Source of the DNA: Promethearchaeota archaeon
GTDB lineage: Archaea; Asgardarchaeota; Lokiarchaeia; Sigynarchaeales; SOKP01
Reading direction: 5' to 3'
DNA length: 11,128 nucleotides
Assembly: GCA_014729315.1 (NCBI GenBank)
Contig: WJKD01000341.1
Span: 1-11,128 of the forward strand
The position numbers were made by a program, and so were the translations under genes. The notes beneath the pieces were generated by a model that was not told the DNA's origin, made no database searches, and saw only the letters and a program-made list of their open reading frames with translations. Each line of letters starts with the position of its first letter. Positions within the stretch are counted from its first letter, which is position 1. Positions 1-6,876 of this stretch are shown here, piece after piece.

Positions 1-509
1 AAACCAATCTCGCAGTCTTTAACTTCGTTATCAATAATTGTCCCGTTATTGGATACGGTAATAAAAATACCCGCATCTTCTGGCTGATTTCCAGAATTGA
101 TTACAGTACAATTCTTAATTATAAAATAGACATCTTCGGACTGATTAATGGTAATTCCATGACCATATCCTTTTGCGTCGATGGTGATATTTTCCAAACG
201 ATAAGGGTCTTGAAAAGTTCCCGATCCTTGACACCAATCGTTATCGTCAACATCATCCCACGTTCCATTACCATACCCGTTTGCATTATCTATGTGTATT
301 GATTGAAAATTCCAATATCCCGAAAGTTTTAATTCTTTTTTATCAATTTCGTCGACTTGTGTAATTATTTTTTCGGAATTTGTAGCGTTATTTGATACAT
401 CTTCCGTATTAATATTAAATACCGAAATCCCCGCGACAATAAACAACAGAAAGACGATAAAGAAGTATGTAATCAATTTTTGTGTTTTGTTGTTTATTTT
501 AAATTTCAT
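1..509 (-). CDS. Membrane-anchored parallel beta-helix surface protein, N-terminal part (cut at left edge)
   Basis: The reading frame starts at the ATG whose complement is at 507-509 and stays open for 169 codons to the window edge, so the C-terminus is missing. Residues 1-11 are basic, and residues 12-31 form one hydrophobic segment (LITYFFIVFLLFIVAGISVF), read as a signal peptide or signal anchor. After a polar spacer, the part from about residue 105 has the short Asn/Gly-rich strand-turn pattern of NosD/pectate-lyase-like right-handed beta-helices, for example NGTIIDNEVKDCEIG. Six N-X-S/T sequons (N41, N81, N107, N122, N133, N155) fit an extracytoplasmic, N-glycosylated archaeal protein. 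A TATA-like element centred about 25 nt upstream suggests its own leaderless promoter. Beta-helix proteins of this kind are often adhesins or polysaccharide-active enzymes. The catalytic part is not in view, so no substrate is assigned. Confidence 0.8.
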   Translation of the reverse strand, partial: MKFKINNKTQKLITYFFIVFLLFIVAGISVFNINTEDVSNNATNSEKIITQVDEIDKKELKLSGYWNFQSIHIDNANGYGNGTWDDVDDNDWCQGSGTFQDPYRLENITIDAKGYGHGITINQSEDVYFIIKNCTVINSGNQPEDAGIFITVSNNGTIIDNEVKDCEIG

Positions 510-528
510 ATATCTAAGAAATCAAACT

Positions 529-539
529 GATATAAAAAT
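529..539 (-). promoter_or_regulatory. TATA-like promoter element of the beta-helix gene
   Basis: The minus strand reads ATTTTTATATC here, centred about 25 nt before the ATG at 509. That is the archaeal TATA-to-start distance, so the transcript may begin at or next to the start codon. No Shine-Dalgarno sequence is visible, which agrees with a leaderless mRNA. Confidence 0.45.
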
Positions 540-552
540 GAATACCAATACC

Positions 553-585
553 GAGACTGATTATACATTTAAGTCAATCAGTCTC
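553..585 (-). terminator. Stem-loop just after the longin-like gene
   Basis: GAGACTGATT (553-562) and AATCAGTCTC (576-585) form a perfect 10-bp inverted repeat around a 13-nt loop. The hairpin begins 2 nt after the stop codon of the 588-992 gene. A TTTTT run lies about 14 nt beyond the stem on the minus strand. It may act as a terminator or a 3'-end stabiliser, and it separates that gene from the beta-helix gene. Archaeal terminators usually need only T-tracts, so the function is inferred. Confidence 0.45.
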
Positions 586-587
586 CC

Positions 588-992
588 TCATTCACAATAT
601 TTATCCGCTGAACATATTTTTTTGATGGTTGGTAGAAATTCCTCGTATTGGCTAAAATCATGCGAATTTAATCTTGGTTGAAATTTCTTTAAAAATCTTT
701 GCGCTAAATCAGCGCCTATTTCTTTCCATATATGAACGGGGTCCTCTTGGTCTACAAGCAGTACGAAATTTATAGGAAATTGTGGCACTACGATACAATT
801 ATGTCCTTTTTCCCCTTCTGTAGAAATTAAAACTAAGTTGCCGATGTTCAATTCCTCCGAAATCTTTTGGATTGCGGTTAGAAAGCCACTAAATATTTCA
901 GAATGATCCTCTGTCATTCTAGTTTGCCTTTGTCTATATTCAAGAAGTTTTAATCCACTTTCAGCGTTTTGAATTAAAATTATATCCAACAT
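588..992 (-). CDS. Stand-alone longin/roadblock-like domain protein
   Basis: A 134-aa soluble protein with no signal or membrane segment. Its predicted order is strand DIILIQN, strand GLKLLEY, an amphipathic helix (about residues 31-49, EIFSGFLTAIQKISEELN), strands NLVLIST, NCIVVPQF and NFVLLVDQ, then two helices (about 86-104 and 114-127). This is the profentry of the longin/roadblock-like superfamily, in which such proteins dimerise or act as platforms and regulators for small GTPases. Stand-alone forms are common in Asgard archaea. The start is the first ATG of the frame and directly precedes the first core strand. An AT-rich element near 1018-1028 could be its promoter. The assignment rests on fold pattern rather than on a diagnostic motif. 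The specific partner is unknown, although a longin-GTPase is encoded about 2 kb away. Confidence 0.65.
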   Translation of the reverse strand: MLDIILIQNAESGLKLLEYRQRQTRMTEDHSEIFSGFLTAIQKISEELNIGNLVLISTEGEKGHNCIVVPQFPINFVLLVDQEDPVHIWKEIGADLAQRFLKKFQPRLNSHDFSQYEEFLPTIKKICSADKYCE

Positions 993-1244
993 TTCAATAA
1001 TTATTTATCGCTGCCCTTAAATTAAATTTTTTGGTTAAGAATAAAAAATAAGAATATCAAAATCTTAGTAATTGGAGCTTTAATTCATATTATCTAATGT
1101 AGTTAATTAATTCACGATTTTAAAAATGTTTATAGTTCGGATGAAAAATTATTTTCAAAATTAGTAATAATTATAAAAAGATTCTTATCTAATATTAAAA
1201 AAATAGAATAAAATTTTTTAATTCAAACATAGAAGGTTATTATT
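993..1244. promoter_or_regulatory. Divergent intergenic region with promoters both ways
   Basis: This 252-bp AT-rich region lies between two divergently read genes. On the plus strand TTATAAAAAG at 1171-1180 is the best TATA candidate for the symporter gene. It would give a leader of roughly 40 nt containing the AGAAGG at 1231-1236. On the minus strand the AT-rich run at 1018-1028 lies about 30 nt before the longin-like gene. The 9-mer TTATCTAAT occurs at 1090-1098 and 1185-1193. No small gene or structured RNA was recognised. Confidence 0.4.
1231..1236 (+). promoter_or_regulatory. Shine-Dalgarno AGAAGG that decides a TTG start
   Basis: AGAAGG lies 8 nt before the TTG at 1245, a normal spacing. 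The alternative in-frame ATG at 1266 has no comparable element at a normal distance. An in-frame stop at 1230-1232 rules out any longer reading. Confidence 0.5.
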
Positions 1245-2639
1245 TTGGAAACAAAAGAAAGTAAAATGGTTCATAGTAAAAAAGTAATGGCATCATATGG
1301 TACTGGTATTCTGGGGCGAGAATTCGTTCAGATGGCATTCAATGTATTTGTTTTCTTTTACTATGAAGTTGAAATTGGATTAAATGTCTGGCTAATTGGT
1401 CTTGGCTTAGTTTTATTTGCAATTTATAATGCTATCAACGACCCTCTTATTGGTTATTTAACTAATCGACCTTTTAGTTTTACTAAAAAATGGGGTCGAC
1501 GACTTCCGTGGATTTTAATGGGAGGGATTCCTTTAGGATTTAGTTATTTCCTTGTTTTTACCCCTCCTCTCGTCGATCCAGTCTCTGGGGCTTGGATTCT
1601 GTTTGGTTGGCTCGTACTAACCACATGCTTATTTGATACATTTCACTCTCTTTTCATGGTAAATGTACAATCGGTTTTTCCAGACAAATTCCGGTCAGTA
1701 GACGAACGAAGAACCGCTACAGGATTCCAAATACTTTTAGGTGTCGTAGGAACAGCCTTAGGGGCTATGTTGCCTCCATTATTTATTACCTTCGGAGACC
1801 TATCTTCTTATGTCTTTCAAGGTATAATTGTTTTAGTGATTACTCTGGTGGCAATACTTCTTGGAATACCTGGATATCGGGAGGATCAAAAGACAATTGA
1901 TAGTTATCTCGCATCTGCTGAAAAACAAGTTAAAAGAGAATCCTTTATAAAATCCGCAAAAAGAGCTTTCAAACAGAGATCATTCATTGCTTATATCTTT
2001 CTCTTTACCATGTATTGGGTTATTATTAATTCGTTGCAAGCATCCATACCTTATGTGGTTCGGTATGTGTTAAATATGCCCGCCAGTGCTACTACATTAA
2101 TTATGGCAGCATTTCTTTTAGGAGTAGTGGTTTCAATACCATTTTGGGTAAAGTTGGTAAAAAAAGTAAACGATAATCGCAAAATCATGTTCCTTACTGC
2201 GACTTTAATGGGGGTTTTTATATCACCGCTTATATTTCTTAAAGACTATTATTTAATAATGATCGCAACTTTCGTGTGGGGAACTGCTCAAGGGGGATAC
2301 TGGGCTATGATTTTTCCTGTATTTTCAGATGTTATAGACGAATCAGTAGCTTTACACGAAAAACGAGAGGAAGGCACCTATATTGGAATTCAACAGTTTT
2401 TTGGTCGATTAGGGCTCATTATTCAAGTTATGAGTTTTTCTATTATCCATTCGCTCACCGGTTTTAGGGAGGGCTCAGATACACAATCAGCTCAAGCAAT
2501 TTGGGGGATTCATATGCATTTAGCATTAGTTCCCATGATATGTATCCTTTTAGGAGCTCTTGTTTTTTGGAAATGGTATGATTTACGACCTGAAAAAATT
2601 GAGGAGAATCAACTCAAAATCAGAGAGTTAAAGCTCTAA
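1245..2639 (+). CDS. GPH-family (MelB-like) sugar:cation symporter, MFS superfamily
   Basis: A 464-aa polytopic membrane protein with about 12 hydrophobic segments, the usual size for glycoside-pentoside-hexuronide:cation symporters. Family signatures are NAINDPLIGYLTNR (residues 62-75), followed by KKWGRRLPWIL (81-91), and EEGTYIGIQQFFGRLG (375-390) in the C-terminal half. A charged cytoplasmic loop (about 211-247) separates the two six-helix bundles. In MelB the DAIND motif carries two cation-site aspartates. Here the first is Asn62 and only Asp66 remains, which favours proton over sodium coupling (inference). The substrate is probably a sugar, glycoside or uronide but cannot be read from sequence. 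Translation probably starts at TTG, supported by AGAAGG; ATG at 1266 is the alternative. A T-rich tract follows the stop, so the gene may be transcribed alone. Confidence 0.85.
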   Translation: METKESKMVHSKKVMASYGTGILGREFVQMAFNVFVFFYYEVEIGLNVWLIGLGLVLFAIYNAINDPLIGYLTNRPFSFTKKWGRRLPWILMGGIPLGFSYFLVFTPPLVDPVSGAWILFGWLVLTTCLFDTFHSLFMVNVQSVFPDKFRSVDERRTATGFQILLGVVGTALGAMLPPLFITFGDLSSYVFQGIIVLVITLVAILLGIPGYREDQKTIDSYLASAEKQVKRESFIKSAKRAFKQRSFIAYIFLFTMYWVIINSLQASIPYVVRYVLNMPASATTLIMAAFLLGVVVSIPFWVKLVKKVNDNRKIMFLTATLMGVFISPLIFLKDYYLIMIATFVWGTAQGGYWAMIFPVFSDVIDESVALHEKREEGTYIGIQQFFGRLGLIIQVMSFSIIHSLTGFREGSDTQSAQAIWGIHMHLALVPMICILLGALVFWKWYDLRPEKIEENQLKIRELKL

Positions 2640-2660
2640 AGAAACTCCTTATTCAACAAG

Positions 2661-2682
2661 TTTTCTTTTTCTTTTTTCGTTT
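2661..2682 (+). terminator. T-rich archaeal-type terminator after the symporter gene
   Basis: A pyrimidine tract with runs of four, five and six T begins 21 nt after the symporter stop. There is no hairpin. Archaeal RNA polymerase terminates on oligo-T tracts in the non-template strand, so this is a reasonable transcript end before the longin-GTPase gene. Confidence 0.4.
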
Positions 2683-2846
2683 CATTATAACCACAAGATG
2701 AATTTATACAATATCTTTTTTAAACGATAAAAATAAATTTTACTTCGCAAGTGCACGTTTTATGCGATTTTTCAAAAATTATTAATAGGAATTTTTTTAT
2801 TTTTATTAAAACAAAGAATAGCAGCAATTATACAAATCTTGTAAAA

Positions 2847-4355
2847 ATGTTAAGGCAAGTCTATATATTTCACAATCAGAAGCTTGCGTTCTCTCACAGT
2901 TTTGCAATAGCGTTAGGCTCCGAAGAACTGAAAAATGTCATAGAAGTAATTGAATCTTATCTTATAATGCCAATGCCCGGAAAAACCTTCCACAGACCAA
3001 TGGCCAACCTACAAATCTTCCATAGAGGTGTTGGGACGACTTATTTCTTATTAGTAACAGATTTAGTAGATACTATAGAATATATAGACAGAATATTGAA
3101 AAATATTATAGCTAAATTTAAGGAGGTATTTCCTGAAGCGGACGCAATCAAGGTTGAAAGCGCCTTTAGGGACGAATTCATTGATTATTTAGCAGAAATG
3201 CAAAAAGATCTTCGTTCAAAAATCGCAATAATTGGACCATATAATTCCGGAAAAACTACATTTTACAACCTTATTAAGAACGGAGAAGAAAGGTCAATTA
3301 TGAATTTTGCTAAAGTAGCGCCCGTGGAGATTGGAAATCTTTCCTTTGAGATCTGGGATTTTCAATTGGACGATAACTTTTCTCTTTTATGGTCTAAATT
3401 TGTTGGAGGGTCCGATTTGGTAATTTTATTGTTTGCAGCAGATAAATATAATGTTGCTCAAATTGATCATTTTCTCACTCTCCAGAAAAAAGATGCCAAA
3501 TTCTCAAGATTAATTGTAGTCGCAAATAAAACGGACCTAATAAGCGAGGAACAATTCAAAGCTATTCAGAACGCAGTTAAAGAGAATGAAGTAAAAAAAT
3601 TATCCTTAATCGGTAAAAACAATGTAAGCGCAATAGAAAAGATTATTAGCGAAGGCTTAAATTTAAAAAAAGGATTACCTGAAGAGTTTAATTCCTTATT
3701 GAATAACGCAGAAATTTTCGAAAAGGAGAAAAAATACGATAATGCAATAAATACTTATCAGCAATTATTAGATTTAGTTCAAGAATATCAAGAATTCTCT
3801 TATTTGAAAGAATTATATGATAAAATAGAGGAATTAAAAGAAGAAAAAGCGCAATATGAGGAATTAAAAAATAAGAGAGAAAGAAAAAGCAAATTTTCAG
3901 CACCAAGGCAAATTAAATTCGAGAAAAAAGTATCAGTGAAAACATTACCTACGGGTGGAACCATTTTTAAATCCGCTCAAAAGAAACCTCAAATAAATAA
4001 ACAAAATCTGAACCAAGTAAAACCCAATGCAGTTAAATCAAGCAAACCACGATTAAGACTCAGACCTGAAGATGTTAAAATTAGTTTAAAAGCAATAAAA
4101 TCAAAAGAGAAAGCTATCCAACCTAAAAAATACATACCTCATGAACGAAATCTAACAGATGAAATAGTGGAAAACGAAGATTTTGATTTCGCAAGAGAAT
4201 TACAGAAATTAATTCTCAAAAACAACGCTAATCTCAATATTAGCTTATGTGAGAAATTTGTTGAAGAAATGCTTAAAACCTTACAAAAACCCTTGAAGTA
4301 TGAAGATTTAGAAGTAGCTGCTAAATATTTTTGCGAATTAGAAATGACCATTTAG
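2847..4355 (+). CDS. Longin-like domain fused to a degenerate Ras/Arf-type GTPase with a TPR-like and basic C-terminal extension
   Basis: A 502-aa cytoplasmic protein from ATG 2847. An in-frame GTG at 2751 would add 32 low-complexity residues across AT-rich, promoter-like DNA, and the longin domain begins right at MLRQVYIF, so the ATG is preferred. Residues 1 to about 100 show the strand-helix-strand-helix pattern of longin/roadblock-like domains. A GTPase domain follows (about 125-275), with a P-loop GPYNSGKT at 130-137, NKTD at 227-230 and a G5-like SLIGKNN from 253. Switch II reads WDFQLDD (170-176) instead of WDxxGQ, and no switch-I Thr is evident. Residues about 285-330 form a TPR-like helical hairpin, 341-428 a Lys/Arg/Pro-rich disordered linker, and 436-502 a helical tail. 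Longin-GTPase fusions are known from Asgard archaea and resemble membrane-trafficking regulators. Membrane or vesicle association is inference; there is no transmembrane segment. Confidence 0.8.
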   Translation: MLRQVYIFHNQKLAFSHSFAIALGSEELKNVIEVIESYLIMPMPGKTFHRPMANLQIFHRGVGTTYFLLVTDLVDTIEYIDRILKNIIAKFKEVFPEADAIKVESAFRDEFIDYLAEMQKDLRSKIAIIGPYNSGKTTFYNLIKNGEERSIMNFAKVAPVEIGNLSFEIWDFQLDDNFSLLWSKFVGGSDLVILLFAADKYNVAQIDHFLTLQKKDAKFSRLIVVANKTDLISEEQFKAIQNAVKENEVKKLSLIGKNNVSAIEKIISEGLNLKKGLPEEFNSLLNNAEIFEKEKKYDNAINTYQQLLDLVQEYQEFSYLKELYDKIEELKEEKAQYEELKNKRERKSKFSAPRQIKFEKKVSVKTLPTGGTIFKSAQKKPQINKQNLNQVKPNAVKSSKPRLRLRPEDVKISLKAIKSKEKAIQPKKYIPHERNLTDEIVENEDFDFARELQKLILKNNANLNISLCEKFVEEMLKTLQKPLKYEDLEVAAKYFCELEMTI

Positions 4356-4473
4356 GTCTGAACTCTCTTTCTACTTAATTTTTAATTTAATTTCGAATCT
4401 TACTTTAATTCCAAAAAAGCTGCTCTCTTATCTCGTAAAATCTTTATTTTATTTTTAATTTAAAATTCACGTT

Positions 4474-5295
4474 ATGCTTATTTCCATCATTTATTTTTCT
4501 GCAACTGGTAACACTGCTAAAATTGCCCAAACTGTCCACCAAGAACTAGCAAAAATTTCCGAAGTAAAAAAAATAGAAATGCATGATATTACTAGTTTTG
4601 CTCAGAGAAAAAAGAGTATTCCAATACAAGAATATGACTTAATTTTTTTTGGATTTCCTATATATGCTTGGAAGGCCCCTCTGGTCGCAAGAGATTGGCT
4701 TAAAACCCTTGATGGTAAGGGCACACATTGCTCTGTGTTTTTTACCTATGGAGGAATCAATGTAGGCGTTTCTCATTATGATATCAAGAAAATCTTAGAG
4801 ACTCAACATTTCAAGCTTGTCTCTACCGCAGAAATTTTAGCGAGCCATACATTTAATCTTTGTGGTTGGAATCTGTTAGAAAGCCGTCCTAACAATGCAG
4901 ACATTGGATTAGCTAAAGAATACGCGCTTAAAACCTATCAGAAAATAAAAAAAGGTCATCCCGAAACTGTGATTTTCGAAAATCCTAAATATTCCCAAGA
5001 GATAATAGCTAAGATAGAAAAGAATCCTAAACGAGCGGTAAAAGTTCCATCACGCAATTCAGTAGAATGTAGTATGTGTAAAGAATGTGAAATAATGTGT
5101 CCCACAGATGCGATGGACGCAGAAAAGGGATACGTTGACAGAAAAAAGTGTATACGTTGCTTAAAGTGTGTAGTAAACTGCCCAGATCAAGTCTTGAAAG
5201 TTCCCGATTTAAGCAAAATATGCGACTTGATATTAAAAAGAGAGCATCTAACAAGATCAAAAGTAAAGGAAAAACAAAGCAAAATTTACATATAA
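4474..5295 (+). CDS. EFR1-type flavodoxin-ferredoxin fusion protein
   Basis: A 273-aa soluble redox protein. Residues 1 to about 165 are a flavodoxin-like FMN domain with the phosphate loop SATGNTA at 9-15 and likely flavin-contact loops FGFPIYAW (59-66) and TYGG (91-94). The C-terminal part carries two ferredoxin-type [4Fe-4S] motifs with all ligands intact: C199, C202, C205 and C209-Pro, then C226, C229, C232 and C236-Pro. This domain order is the one annotated as the EFR1 family, common in anaerobic bacteria and archaea. It is expected to shuttle low-potential electrons in the cytoplasm, but the partner is not known. It lies 118 bp after the longin-GTPase and 47 bp before the carboxypeptidase gene, so co-transcription with the latter is possible. 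The lysine-rich tail (about 255-273) is not part of the cluster-binding fold. Confidence 0.9.
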   Translation: MLISIIYFSATGNTAKIAQTVHQELAKISEVKKIEMHDITSFAQRKKSIPIQEYDLIFFGFPIYAWKAPLVARDWLKTLDGKGTHCSVFFTYGGINVGVSHYDIKKILETQHFKLVSTAEILASHTFNLCGWNLLESRPNNADIGLAKEYALKTYQKIKKGHPETVIFENPKYSQEIIAKIEKNPKRAVKVPSRNSVECSMCKECEIMCPTDAMDAEKGYVDRKKCIRCLKCVVNCPDQVLKVPDLSKICDLILKREHLTRSKVKEKQSKIYI

Positions 5296-5300
5296 AATCT

Positions 5301-5316
5301 CTAATAAATTTATTAG
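5301..5316. repeat. Perfect 16-bp palindrome before the carboxypeptidase gene
   Basis: CTAATAAATTTATTAG is identical to its reverse complement. It lies in the 47-bp gap between the EFR1 and M32 genes, centred about 35 nt before the M32 start and 5 nt after the EFR1 stop. It could be an operator or part of a promoter. A palindrome made mostly of A and T is also expected by chance at a low rate in a window this AT-rich. Confidence 0.3.
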
Positions 5317-5342
5317 TATAATTATCTAGATGTGGACATAAA

Positions 5343-6833
5343 ATGAGTGTTATAAAACTCAGAAAGAGAATCGTCAAGCTTACTCGATTGAGATATATAA
5401 GCTCTTTATTAGGTTGGGACCAACAAGTAAATATGCCTGACGGTTCAACTCAAGGAAGGTCGGAACAAATAGCGCTTATGGAAAGCATTTATCATAAAAA
5501 ATTAATCTCAAGAAAAACGGGCGATTTGATTAAATCAGTAGAAAAAGAATCAGATTTAGGATTAATCGAATATGCCTTGTTAAGAGAAGCGAAGAGAGAA
5601 TACGAACGAGCCATAAAGATTCCAAAAGAATTAATCGTAGAAATCGCAAAAACTGCGTCATTGGGTCATCAAGCGTGGGAAGAAGCTAAAAGAAAAAGCA
5701 AATTTGATATTTTCAAACCTTATTTGGAAAAGATGATCACGCTTCAGAAGCAATATGCAGATAAAATAGACAAGGGTCCTACAAGATACGATTCTTTATT
5801 AGATAAATTCGAACCTGGAGCTACTTCTTCTTGGATTTCTCAAATATTCAATGAATTAAAACCTACTTTAATTAAAATGGTCAAAAAAATCGCATCTTCT
5901 CAAGAAGTACCCGATCAATCAGTTCTCAAAAAACACTATCCACCTGAAAAACAATTCAAGTTCAGTGTTGAAGTTTTGAAAAAATTACAATTTGACTTTA
6001 ATATTGGACGCCAAGATAAGTCTACTCATCCATTTACGACATCGCTTTCTTCTAGAGATGTAAGAATCACAACAAAAACAGTAGAAAATTTTTTACCTCC
6101 TTGTATTTTTGGAACTATACATGAATGTGGACATGCATTATATGAAATGGGCTTTATGAAAGAAATCGAGGACACCTTTCTCGCAGATGGCGCCTCTTTA
6201 GGCATTCACGAGTCTCAATCTAGATTATGGGAAAATATTGTCGGGCGTAGCGAAGATTTTTGGAGATATTGGTTTCCAATTTTACAAAAGTATTTTCCTC
6301 GAAATCTTAAGGATACTAGTGTAAGAGATTTTTATCGAGCGATTAATGTAGTGCAACCTTCCTTTATAAGAATTGAAGCTGACGAATTAACTTATGGATT
6401 ACACATAATATTGAGATTTGATTTAGAGAGAAAACTAATAAACGAAGATATATCGACCTCGGACTTGCCACAGATTTGGAATTCGAAGATGGTCGAATTA
6501 TTTCAGATCGAACCCCCTAACGATGCACAAGGCGTCCTACAAGACGTTCATTGGTCAGGTGGGCTATTTGGCTATTTTCCAACCTATACTTTAGGAAACT
6601 TATACGCTTCTCAAATCTACAATAAAGCGATTGAGATTTATGATTCCCTTCCAGAAATGTTTAGAGAAGGCGATTTTTCTCAATTACATGAATTTTTAAA
6701 AGAAAATATATTTCAGTACGGTCGTATCTTTCGACCAAGGGAGTTAATAATGAAAGTAACGGGTGAAGATCTTAATCCTAATTATTTTATAAATTATGTT
6801 AAGAACAAGTTCTACTCTATTTATAATCTATGA
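5343..6833 (+). CDS. M32-family zinc metallocarboxypeptidase (carboxypeptidase Taq type)
   Basis: A 496-aa protein, matching the roughly 500 residues usual for the family, with no signal peptide. All M32 hallmarks are present in order: LLGWDQQVNMP (22-32), HPFTTSLSSRDVRIT (229-243), the zinc-binding HECGH (H260, E261, H264), the third-ligand motif HESQSRLWEN (289-298, E290), IRIEADELTYGLH (342-354), and LQDVHWSGGLFGYFPTYTLGN (399-419). The enzyme removes C-terminal amino acids from peptides, typically with broad specificity, in the cytoplasm. This fits peptide recycling or amino-acid fermentation. The ATG at 5343 places the first core helix at the expected distance from the WDQ motif. The gene ends 30 bp from the convergent UroD-like gene. 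The metal and catalytic residues are intact, so activity is expected. Confidence 0.93.
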   Translation: MSVIKLRKRIVKLTRLRYISSLLGWDQQVNMPDGSTQGRSEQIALMESIYHKKLISRKTGDLIKSVEKESDLGLIEYALLREAKREYERAIKIPKELIVEIAKTASLGHQAWEEAKRKSKFDIFKPYLEKMITLQKQYADKIDKGPTRYDSLLDKFEPGATSSWISQIFNELKPTLIKMVKKIASSQEVPDQSVLKKHYPPEKQFKFSVEVLKKLQFDFNIGRQDKSTHPFTTSLSSRDVRITTKTVENFLPPCIFGTIHECGHALYEMGFMKEIEDTFLADGASLGIHESQSRLWENIVGRSEDFWRYWFPILQKYFPRNLKDTSVRDFYRAINVVQPSFIRIEADELTYGLHIILRFDLERKLINEDISTSDLPQIWNSKMVELFQIEPPNDAQGVLQDVHWSGGLFGYFPTYTLGNLYASQIYNKAIEIYDSLPEMFREGDFSQLHEFLKENIFQYGRIFRPRELIMKVTGEDLNPNYFINYVKNKFYSIYNL

Positions 6834-6837
6834 TGTG

Positions 6838-6876
6838 AATTAAAAGAAAAAACCGAATTAAACTTACTTTTTTATT
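6838..6876. terminator. Convergent T-tracts between the M32 and UroD-like genes
   Basis: The two genes end 30 bp apart. Reading minus, the spacer contains GGTTTTTTCTTTTAATT (about 6838-6854), a good oligo-T terminator for the UroD-like gene. Reading plus, the first suitable T-run (CTTTTTTATTT, 6867-6877) lies inside the last codons of the UroD-like gene. The two 3' ends would therefore overlap as antisense RNA. Confidence 0.35.

Noticed and set aside
487..681. A 64-codon plus-strand reading frame
   Set aside because: It is antisense to the ends of two well-supported minus-strand genes and spans the hairpin and promoter. Its product has no recognisable fold.
1090..1193. Direct repeat TTATCTAAT (two copies 95 bp apart)
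   Set aside because: A 9-mer in AT-rich intergenic DNA is easily a coincidence, and there are only two copies, with no regular spacing relative to the promoters.
2751..2846. A 32-residue N-terminal extension of the longin-GTPase from an in-frame GTG
   Set aside because: The stretch is low-complexity, very AT-rich and includes promoter-like TTTTATTAAAAC. The domain fold begins right at ATG 2847, so the extension is probably non-coding.
5027..5377. A 116-codon hydrophobic minus-strand reading frame
   Set aside because: It lies opposite the ferredoxin motifs of the EFR1 gene. Its hydrophobicity comes from reading AT-rich Lys codons in reverse.
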